This document shows, in pieces, positions 1 through 8,700 of a stretch of DNA of 16,550 nucleotides. Position 1 is the first letter of the stretch, and the number at the start of each line of letters is the position of its first letter. Made by a program: the position numbers and the translations under genes. The notes below the pieces were generated by a model. That model did not search any database, had not been told where the DNA came from, and was given only the letters and a program-made list of their open reading frames with translations. Source of the DNA: Willaertia magna (Eukaryota; Heterolobosea; Eutetramitea; Acrasida; Naegleriidae); contig CADWAF010003384.1 in assembly GCA_902984215.1 (NCBI GenBank), positions 1 through 16,550 on the forward strand, written 5' to 3'.

Positions 1-696
1 TTTGTTTGCTGCTAAGTCAAACAAAGGATTTTTTCTCAAGTCTATTGGTGCTTTGGAAAAACAGTTCGTATGACAAAAAAACTTTTCTATTCTTATAAAT
101 TGTTTGATGTATTTAATTATTTAACATCGTACAAATTAACTTGATGAACCTACCTACCAAAATCTCCAGGAAATTAACGTGTACTACCACAGAGATAAAA
201 GTGTTTGAACCTGACACCTACTTTCTTTTTTGCTTTTTTTGTAAATGGATTTTGTTACACGTCCACTATATTGTACTACGTCTATAGGGTAAAAGTCTTC
301 TCTTATTAATTGTTTTTAAAAAAAATACAACACTAGGTTGGCAGAAAGACACTGGGAAAGAAGGACACAATAAAATTAACTGAAAATTAGTTACTTAAAA
401 GTTGATCTTTTATAATTTAATTAATTATAAAAAGTGCAAATAAATTTTGTGTTTTTATTTAAAAATTTAATGTTTTAGATTGTTTTCTTATTAAAAATTT
501 TTTAAATAATCATAAAAACCATTAACATTTATCTTAACAATTTATCAATCATGTTTAATCTTATTTATAACAAAAATATCCTTAATTTAAATGTAAGTAA
601 AGTAGTATTAGATGTTGTTTATTTATTTTTTTAATTAATTACTGTCATCAACTAGTAATGCAAGTGTAATTTCTAGGAGAAATAATTATATTCTAT
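1..696. other. AT-rich non-coding flank
   Basis: No convincing coding region is visible on either strand. All frames are broken by frequent stops, and base composition is strongly AT-rich with many A and T runs. No tRNA or rRNA signature was recognised. The stretch contains one perfect AT-rich inverted repeat (408-432) and ends at the TTAA target of the transposon. It may be intergenic DNA or the end region of a gene outside the window; nothing here decides between these. Confidence 0.6.
408..432. repeat. AT-rich perfect inverted repeat
   Basis: The 10-base arms ttttataatt (408-417) and aattataaaa (423-432) are perfect reverse complements separated by 5 bases (taatt). In such AT-rich DNA a palindrome of this size can arise by chance, so no function is assigned. 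Confidence 0.45.
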
Positions 697-700
697 TTAA
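697..700. repeat. TTAA target site duplication, left
   Basis: TTAA directly precedes the CCC that starts the left terminal repeat, and an identical TTAA follows the right terminal repeat at 2468-2471. PiggyBac-superfamily elements insert at TTAA and duplicate it, so the pair defines the insertion boundaries. Confidence 0.92.
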
Positions 701-728
701 CCCTTCCTCAACGCGAACAATGTTAACA
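701..728 (+). repeat. Left terminal inverted repeat, 28 bp
   Basis: This repeat matches the reverse complement of 2440-2467 at 27 of 28 positions. The only difference is the 15th base (G here, C in the right end read inward). It starts cccttcctcaacgc and ends in the 8-bp palindrome tgttaaca (721-728), which contains an internal TTAA. Matching stops immediately beyond position 728. Confidence 0.95.
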
Positions 729-743
729 ATGACCTATTAAATA

Positions 744-775
744 CAGTACAGTAAAAGTAAGTTTATTCAGTACTG
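744..775. repeat. Left subterminal CAGTA motifs
   Basis: CAGTA occurs at 744-748, directly again at 749-753, and at 768-772, where it is part of the 8-bp palindrome cagtactg (768-775). PiggyBac elements commonly have subterminal transposase-binding repeats, so these are candidates. The motif is short and the assignment is inference. Confidence 0.3.
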
Positions 776-832
776 AAATTTGGTTGAAATCAATCAAAGT
801 TATCAATTGTAACTGAATTAATAGAAAAAATA

Positions 833-838
833 TTTATT
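833..838 (-). promoter_or_regulatory. Possible poly(A) signal of the transposase gene
   Basis: TTTATT on the plus strand reads AATAAA on the minus strand, four bases after the TAA stop of the transposase gene (843-845). Such hexamers are frequent in AT-rich DNA, so this is a candidate only. Confidence 0.3.
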
Positions 839-842
839 AAAA

Positions 843-2348
843 TTAATTGATACATCTAAAATTAAATTGTAAAGATTGTTCACTCTCTTCTTTTCTCTTC
901 TTTTGCATATAATTTTTCATATATAATTTTCTCTTTTCTTTTTTGGTCTGAATTTTAAGTTTGTTAGTTTTTTCTTTTAAAAATTTATAATCCTGAGCTA
1001 GGTCATTTCTTAATAAGTGTAAAAAATCATTTTGAATGATGGGTTTGAAGGAACTGCTCGAATTATTATGATTAAAAAAGATCCAGCTATTAATAAAGGA
1101 AAATCTCAACATCGCTAAAAATGCGGCTCGTTTCCATGAAAAATTTCTATGCGAATTATTATTACGAGCCAAATGAGAATCAAAAGTATCAACATGTCCC
1201 ATACCAAATTTTGTATAATCTAAAGCAACATTTGGTATTTCTACTGTAATTGTAGATTGTTTAAAATTTCTATTTGTTTCAACAAATGAAGTTCCAATTT
1301 GATTAGTTAAAAAGTTAGTAGGTTTGAAACTTTTATCTTTCCACGAAAAAGCTAAAAATTGATGATTTTGATCTGTTACAGCTGAAAAATCTCCAGTTTT
1401 TTTTACGTCTTTATGTAAGAAATTCTTAAAAATGTTTGTTGGCCTGTTGGCTCTCATTGTAAAAGTAAATTTATATCCAAGCGCCTCCAAATCCATACCT
1501 GCGTCAATACTACCATAATAATTATCCATATAAATTTTATAACAACCCATATGCTTCGGAAGACTTGAAAATGCTTCATTACATAGATTTTTAGTAACAA
1601 TTCCTTCTTCTAATTTCTTTTGTGCGATAGATTTTTTTCTATAAAGTTTAAAAAACCGTAAAAAAGAAGTTTGATCGCAACTACCATAGAATTTTAAACC
1701 CCATTTAGTAGGTTTATCTGGCGCGTAAACTTTATGTTTACATCTTCCTTTAAATAATACCATTATTTCGTCTAAACTAACATTTTGGAAAGGATTCCAA
1801 AAATATTGGAAATTTCTATTTAGAATTTGTTCTATCATTTTTAGATTTTCATCTGACAAATGATATAATGCACGCCATATAATAATAAAAACATCTCTAT
1901 TAAAATCCAGTTCCCTAATAAATTCATTTAATTTAACGTTGTTCCAATAAGAATAAATATTATCCTGTCGCCTTAAAATTGTTTCTATATATATAGATAA
2001 GAACGCTTTAATTAAAATTTTATCTATCACTATCACTTTCCTATCTTTTCTTTGCTTAATCTTAAGATTTATTTCTTTAATTAAAAGATCTAAAAGTTCA
2101 TCGTTAAAGAAAAGTGAAAAAATTTCTCCTGCAGATATATCTTTTTGAACAAAAGTTGGGCCACACTTAGTATAAAAAAAAAACTCTTCTTTATTATCAG
2201 TTTCAAAATTCATTTCTTCAATCCTATTCCATCCTATTCCATTAACTATTACATCGTGATACTCTGATTTTTCTGGTTGTTGTATTGTGTTATTTAATGT
2301 TTGTTGAGGAGATAAGGCAGATTCAAATGAAAATGAGTTAGGCAACAT
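843..2348 (-). CDS. piggyBac-family transposase (DDE_Tnp_1_7 type), intact
   Basis: A 501-aa protein that should cut and rejoin transposon ends at TTAA. Residues about 70-185 match the N-terminal helical part of the family (FNDELLDLLIKEIN, then NEFIRELDFNR, then ALYHLSDE). The RNase H-like core carries the hallmark DEIMVLFKGR followed by DKPTKWGLKFYG, with the first catalytic Asp at D193. The second is D275 in MDNYYGS, and the third is D387 in HVDTFD, with D390 matching the extra Asp of piggyBac. Spacings of 82 and 112 residues resemble the original piggyBac. The tail differs from classical piggyBac: it has no cysteine-rich zinc-binding domain, ending instead in a Lys/Arg-rich stretch (about 463-486) with one Cys (C499). 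The ATG follows an unbroken run of eight As. No frameshift or internal stop is present, so the enzyme is plausibly active. Confidence 0.95.
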   Translation of the reverse strand: MLPNSFSFESALSPQQTLNNTIQQPEKSEYHDVIVNGIGWNRIEEMNFETDNKEEFFFYTKCGPTFVQKDISAGEIFSLFFNDELLDLLIKEINLKIKQRKDRKVIVIDKILIKAFLSIYIETILRRQDNIYSYWNNVKLNEFIRELDFNRDVFIIIWRALYHLSDENLKMIEQILNRNFQYFWNPFQNVSLDEIMVLFKGRCKHKVYAPDKPTKWGLKFYGSCDQTSFLRFFKLYRKKSIAQKKLEEGIVTKNLCNEAFSSLPKHMGCYKIYMDNYYGSIDAGMDLEALGYKFTFTMRANRPTNIFKNFLHKDVKKTGDFSAVTDQNHQFLAFSWKDKSFKPTNFLTNQIGTSFVETNRNFKQSTITVEIPNVALDYTKFGMGHVDTFDSHLARNNNSHRNFSWKRAAFLAMLRFSFINSWIFFNHNNSSSSFKPIIQNDFLHLLRNDLAQDYKFLKEKTNKLKIQTKKEKRKLYMKNYMQKKRKEESEQSLQFNFRCIN

Positions 2349-2356
2349 TTTTTTTT
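2349..2356 (-). promoter_or_regulatory. A-run directly upstream of the transposase ATG
   Basis: Eight Ts on the plus strand (A8 on the coding strand) abut the ATG at 2346-2348. A-rich initiation contexts are usual in AT-rich protists. The run supports this start, although promoter elements themselves are not recognisable. Confidence 0.4.
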
Positions 2357-2392
2357 AAAATAAAATAAATTTTTTATTATTTCTGTACATTC

Positions 2393-2430
2393 GGTAAGCG
2401 CCAACTGACATTACAGTTATTACGCTTACC
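2393..2430. repeat. Right subterminal compound hairpin of the transposon
   Basis: The outer arms ggtaagcg (2393-2400) and cgcttacc (2423-2430) pair perfectly. Inside, aactg (2403-2407) pairs with cagtt (2414-2418) around a 6-base loop, leaving a 2/4-base internal bulge. The structure lies between the right terminal repeat and the transposase ATG and is GC-richer than its surroundings. It could be a transposase-binding site or act on the transposase promoter or leader; the sequence does not decide. Confidence 0.6.
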
Positions 2431-2439
2431 CCGAAATTG

Positions 2440-2467
2440 TGTTAACATTGTTGGCGTTGAGGAAGGG
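2440..2467 (-). repeat. Right terminal inverted repeat, 28 bp
   Basis: The inward-read sequence matches the left repeat at 27 of 28 bases and also ends in the tgttaaca palindrome (2440-2447). Its outermost bases are GGG on the plus strand, abutting TTAA at 2468. Confidence 0.95.
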
Positions 2468-2471
2468 TTAA
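2468..2471. repeat. TTAA target site duplication, right
   Basis: This TTAA follows the right terminal repeat directly and is identical to 697-700, completing the piggyBac insertion signature. Confidence 0.92.
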
Positions 2472-2730
2472 TTTAAATTTTACAAATTAAAAAATGAGCG
2501 CGTTTGTTTAAATGCTTTTGGGTACACAAAAAGTGAGAGCTTGTGTTTTGGAAACAAAAGCACTATTGCTCCGATTTTTAACCAAAGGAATATACCTAAC
2601 GCCATCTTTGTTAACATGATACTATTGTCGTTTGAACGTTGGAACGTTTCCCTAAAAATTGTCCTCTACTCAAATTGAAGGTATTTTAATTTGTAGATAA
2701 TTTGGAACATTTCACTTTATAGCAAATCGT
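2472..2730. other. Spacer between transposon and kinase gene (kinase 3' flank)
   Basis: These 259 bases contain no ORF. They should hold the 3' untranslated region and polyadenylation signals of the kinase, but no clear AATAAA is present on the minus strand; AATTAAAA-like sequence lies near 2685-2692. A 10-bp hairpin with one mismatch and a 3-base loop sits at 2539-2561. Nothing else is recognised. Confidence 0.6.
2539..2561. repeat. Hairpin in the kinase 3' flank
   Basis: The arms gcttgtgttt (2539-2548) and aaacaaaagc (2552-2561) pair at 9 of 10 positions around a 3-base loop. In a eukaryotic 3' flank this is not a recognised terminator; it may affect RNA 3'-end structure or be chance. Confidence 0.35.
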
Positions 2731-5700
2731 TTAAAATTGTGGACACCAACCAATATAAGTTCTTCCCAAAATTTTAACATCTGTAGCTAAATCAATTAAA
2801 CATTCTACTTGTTCTTTAACACTCTTACAAATTTCACCAACTTTTGCTCTCTTATTAATTTCTGGATCACCTTCAATTGCCTTTTCAATATATTTAATTC
2901 CCTTTTTAATCATCACATTTGCATTGGCATCACTCTTAAATATCTCAACAGGATTATATAATTCTAATTTCTTTCTAGCTAATTCAACTTTACGTTTTGG
3001 ATACCATTTCATTAATTGTTCATCCTTCTTTATCTCTTCTTCTTCTTCTTTCTTATTTACCTTATTATTAGAATTATTAGAAGAAGAAGATAATTCTAAT
3101 GAAGATTCCGAATAAAATTGAGGATTACGTTTGGCATACTTCAACCAATCAACAAGTGGTTCCTTAATAAAGACATCCATTGTATTTAATAGTAAATGTC
3201 TATTAGAATGTAATGCAGATAGTACATGAACCATATTTTCCATATACCAACCAATACCTATATTTTCATTAGAGAAATCATCTAATGTTGTTGAAATTGG
3301 TGATGTTACACTAAGTAATTGTCTTGTTAATCTGAACGGTAATAATTCAGGGACCGGTAATACTTCTGTTGCGGAACCGAAAGCGTGACCGAAATCTATA
3401 CCGATAATCGTTCCTTCTGCTTGGTGAACTAAAAAGTTTTCCAAATGTCTATCACCTATACCAATAATATAACTACAAATATTAAAGGCCGATAAAGTTT
3501 TACAAAACTTATTACGTATTGTAAAGTAAGATTCTTGTGACATTGCTAAACTTTGTATACTATTACGTAATAAATCTGGATTAATTACTTTATATTGCTC
3601 ATTCATTACTTGTTCTAAAAATTCTTGATTTGTTTTTTGATAACACAATAAATACTTTTGATATTGATTTAATTGTTGTGCTTGTTGTCCAGCAATTTTC
3701 TCTAACATTCTCATATGAATAACAGTTGAAGGATGTTTTAATACTTCTCCACCTTGATTTTGATCTTGTTGTTTTGATAATTCACTTTCAATCATTGCTT
3801 TTAATGGTAATGTATTATCAACCCATTCAATAATACCAACATCTAAAGACATTGGAATAACTTTATACATTTTAATAAATAATTCACTTTTTTGGCAGTT
3901 ACTATCTTGTTGTAATATATTATTCATTACTTGGAAAAGTTGTTGAATTCTTTGATCTTGACGTAAATCTTCACCTCCCTTAACTAAAAACATATATTCT
4001 TTTTCATCAGAACCATGTATCTTAATTCTTTTTGGTTTACGTATTGAACCCATTGTTAGTAATGATGGATTAAAACTAATAACTTTCACATGTTCTTCAA
4101 TATTTGGAGAAGAATAAGCACTACTACTTTTATGAACACCAACATTTGAGTCCGTATATTGTCCTGGTACTTCTATATGATATGATGCATTTAAATTATC
4201 TTCTAATGAACTACTGTTACTTGTAGTAGTATTGTTACCGTCACACAAATTATTTTCAGAATATTGGAAATCAAACATCCACTTTGAGAAGTATTCCAAC
4301 TTTGTCTTTCCAGGCATTAATGCACCTTTTGTTTCTCTCATCTTCTTATGTTTAGCATTAACTAATTTATCAAACGTTCCAACATCCATTGTTAATAATT
4401 TTGCGCCATCTCTTCCACCAAAATCCTTTTTAATTTGTGGAACCCAATTCTTTGCAAATCTTGAATTGTAAACACCAACGTGAGGAGCGTTTGGATCAAA
4501 TAGATCATCAAAGGCTTCTTCCCATTTCTTTAGGATTTCACGTTTTGATTTTCCAGTTTTTAATAATTCTTTAATCTCATCCATGTATGATTTGTAACGT
4601 AATTCTGGATGGTTTAATTTTTGTAAAGAATAAATAAATGTTTCTATTAATGGATTTTTAACTAATCTTTTCATTAAATCAATTCCTTCCAATACTGTTT
4701 TACTTAGTTTATCTCTATTTTGAGGTTTATCAAGTAAATCTTGTGAACTTATATTTAATGGATAATAAATAGATTGTGGATAATGTTCAGCTATAGAGAT
4801 AAGTATTGGCATCAAATATTCTCCCTCTTGTCCAGTTAAATGTGCTAACATTTGTGAAATCCAAATGATAAACATCCAATTAGGAATTTGAAGAGTTGAC
4901 GGGCCTGGAATATATTTTGTAAAGATCTTTCTACTTGTTGGATATTTTTCTAAAAGTTCTAAAAGTCTTGGGAATCTATCTCTAGCTTCTTTACAGTGAT
5001 ATTTCATTGCATTTAACATATTATCAACAATGTTGCAAGCTAATTGTTCTCTGCTTGGTAATTTTTCGTCTTGTTTAATTTCGTCATCATCATCATTTGT
5101 ACTTGTTTGATTCTTTAATAAATCATCACAAAATAGTGCAAATTTGAGATATATTTTAGATGATTGGTGAGTTGATATTTGGTTATTTTCTAAAGTCTTA
5201 TCTTCTTTAATTAGAGCTATACTTTCATTATAAATACGTAATGCATTATTTATAATGTCACTTCTTGTACCTAGTTCTGACGTTTTCTCCACTTTACGGT
5301 CCCATAAACAACTTCCAAAAGAGGAATAAGCATCTGCATATAATAATTTGAAAGCAATTTTACATTTCAAAGGAATATTTCCTCCTTCTTCATATTTATA
5401 TGCATTTTGTTTAGTGAAACGAATTAATTTTTCGAAATTTGAAATGGAATCTGCAGTAGTAGTTCCACGAGAGGTTGCCTTAACTTTCAATAGTTTGACA
5501 AGAGCTTTATGGAATTCAAATTCAAATAAGGAATAATCTAATGATGCTTGTACATTAGTATTGCCCTCCATTAAACTTTCTAATTTCTTACTTGTTTGTT
5601 GAGCAATCTTTAAATAAGTTTGGGCAACTGCATTATTTTGTTGTTTTCTAGCAGCCTTTGTTGCAATTAAATACATATTTGCTTTCTCTCTTATAATTGT

Positions 5701-8700
5701 TTTTGTAATATTTTCCAAATCAATTAAAGGACTATTTTGTTTACCTTGTTGGTGATGAATGTCAGCTGTAAAATCATCTAGTAAAGAAAGAGAGCCACTA
5801 TTGGAAAATAATGAGTTTGAGGCAGTTGCTTGTTGATTTTCACCTCCAAATAAGCTTGTAGTCATTTCAATAAGCATGTGATTAGTTTGAGGTTGTTTAC
5901 TCCAATCAATTGTTTCCACATGTTGTAATAAAGATTCATACATAAAGTTACGATTGGTAACAACATTGTCCCACGTATTAATATCATCAATATAAGTAGA
6001 TGGGAAACGTGATTTCCAAGCTTTCAATAAGTGTAATAGTTTGTGAGGTTTTTGTTCAGATTTCGATTGTAAATAATTTACAAATTCTTCAATCTCAGTT
6101 AATGGTTGTAATTTTTGTAAATAATTATGTCTTCCAGTCTTTGCTAATGGAGATAATGCTGTCCAAGTTAAAAGAAAGTCTGCATAACTATCTGCAACAT
6201 AAGATTTTGATTTTTCATAATTATTCATGAATAAAGATAGATAAGAAAGTCTATCACTAAACTTATTCTCTAAAATTTCTCTTCTTTGAGGGTTTTGCAT
6301 TGAATTTTCAATAAATTGTTGTAAAGCTAACCACTTTTCATTAATCTTTAAATTACTGTCAATATATAAACGTAAAAAGTAATCAGCATTTTCGTGACTC
6401 CAAATCTTATCCATATCCTCTGCAAAATCGTTATTTAATTCAGCATCTAAGGAATCCCATTGATTCATCTTCCTTAAACATTCTAATCTTTGTTCTCTCC
6501 AAAATTCAACTTCTTCTTCTAGTGGTGGATCATCATGAGATTGCCAACCATTATCCCATTGAGCAATTCCTTGACCATAAGTTTTAAGTGCGCTATTGTA
6601 TCTTCCTTCTAATTCGTCTGTCAATGCTCTTTTTGTACTATCTTGTTGAGCTACATGATATTCAAATATGGAACGTACAATATCTTCTTCATCAATAGAT
6701 TTATACATTTTACCTAATTCAATCCATGCTTCAATAATCATTCTCGCTTCATCTTCTGTGTTATTTGAAATTAAGTCATATTCAATTAAATGTTCTAATA
6801 ATAAAATACCTAATTCAATATTATAACTTTGTAAAGAAACTTGTCTAATTAATTTTGGTGATAAAATACCAGAAGTTGGGGCTTGTAATTCTTCATGTTC
6901 TAAACAAACACTAAATAATGAACTAATTAATAGTGAGCTATCAGGTGATTGTTTAAACATCAAATGCATTGTTTCGTGAATGCTTTTACGTAAAAGAATT
7001 GCTTGTTGTGCTGACAATTTTTCTCCCATCAATGGATAAAGAGAATTAAATATTGTTGTAAATAATTGTTTTGAAACAGTAACATCTGACAAACATAATG
7101 CTTGTAGTGGTGTAATTACTTCACGAATAGCTATTTGAATATCTGGTAATTCACCTGTTCTATACTTTCTGTACATTGTAATTCTATTCTTTCTAGCTAT
7201 TTTTAATCTTGACTCCCAAGCTTCTTTTTCTCTTTTTAGACGTACTGCCCTTCTTGCTTGATATTGAGTCATTGTTGACTCTTTTAATTTAAGGAATCTT
7301 CTTCTTAAGAAAGGAGCAGACATTTCACTTTGTTGTGTTTGTTGTTGTTGACTATTTGAAGTATTACCAGTGGTATTGTTATTATTATTTGAACCTCCAA
7401 TGCTTTTGAAAGGAGTGAATAACAATGATGTTTGACTTAAACTAGGGGCAGATAAGATATCTTTTAAAGTTTCAGGCATTTGTGTAGGAGTAAATTGTAG
7501 AGATTGAGTTGCTTTTACCATACCAGTAGTATTTGGTTGTTTTGTCACTTGATTATTATTTCGACTTTGACTTGGTGCATAAGGATCATCAAACATTGAA
7601 TCACTATTTTCAGGCAATGATGCATAAGTTTGTGGCAATGATTTACTTGATAAAACGATTGATGTTGCTGTTAAAGGTAAACTTCTATTTTGCCAACTAG
7701 TATCAATATTATATTCTTTAAATTCACAATTTGATAAACTCTCAGAGAATATTGCATGTGTATCATTAAACTCTGGAGATCTATGAATTAATTGTAACAT
7801 TAAATAACAGGAATATTGTAACCATTTGTCACCAAGATTTTGTGCATATAACACGCTAAAACTTTCTTCCAAACGTTTCATACTTTCAATTGAAAGTCTA
7901 GATTCATGATCCCAGAAAAGTAGCATTTTTCTTCTAATATCTTCTGAAGGATCATTCATTGCTTTCAAAAGTTCAGTACGTACTATATCTTCACTTCTAA
8001 ATTCAGAAGATCTGTTATCGAATAACCAAATTAAGATATCATAATATTTTTCTCTACATGGTTCAGAAAAGATGTGAACTATATGTACATCACTAATGTT
8101 AATATATTTGGTAACTGTTTCAATAAAATGTAAAACATCTTCCTTGCTCATAATTTTAATAAGTTGGTAAACCATTTGTAATGTCAGCAACTGTATAGGT
8201 TCATCTTTATGTTGTAAGTTTTGTCTAATAAATGGTTTGAATGAAGTATATAAATTTGGGAAATGATCAGCTCTCCACGTTATAAGTTGTAAAGCAATCT
8301 TCTTATACACACCATACAAATTAGGTAAAATATCTAAAATCTTAGTTGGTAAAAAGTGATCAATAAAAGCAGTATCATGAATACCAATCTTATAAAGACA
8401 ATTTAAAAATCTATCGTATTGCATCTTTTGTAAAAATGTTTGACATTTAGCTAAAAGTAATTTTTCAAACATCTCTACATTTTCATTTCTTTTTGAAAGA
8501 CTTGTTAAAATCATTCCTCCAATTTCAGCAGCTGCTTCATATACCTCTTTAGTTTGGAAAAGTATATTATCTAAAACTTTGTCATAAAACTTTTCCTCTG
8601 TTGTAATGTTGGCGTCTAATACAGGATCATAAGCTGGCATATCGTTTGCAATTACAACACCTAATAATTGTAATCCAGTACTTCTTGCCATTTTGGCTGT

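Larger units (their letters stand above)
701..2467 (-). mobile_element. Complete piggyBac-family DNA transposon, 1,767 bp
   Basis: The element is bounded by TTAA on both sides (697-700 and 2468-2471). Its 28-bp terminal inverted repeats (701-728 and 2440-2467) begin with CCC, as in piggyBac, and differ at one position. A single intact transposase gene (843-2348, minus strand) fills most of the interior. The subterminal regions are about 114 bp on the left and 91 bp on the right; the right one holds a compound hairpin. Near-identical ends, intact target duplication and an unbroken ORF together suggest a recent, possibly still autonomous copy. The strand given is that of the transposase. Insertion is downstream of the kinase gene and disrupts no recognised coding sequence. 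Confidence 0.95.

Noticed and set aside
1..696. Fragment of a second gene or transposon at the left edge
   Set aside because: No frame stays open for a meaningful length and no inverted terminal repeat or protein similarity was recognised.
843..2348. Transposase as a domesticated host gene
   Set aside because: Domesticated piggyBac genes usually lose their TIRs and target duplications. Here both are intact, so a mobile element is the better reading.
2539..2561. Hairpin after the kinase gene as an intrinsic terminator
   Set aside because: The context is eukaryotic, the stem has a mismatch, and no U-tract follows on the coding strand in the bacterial manner.
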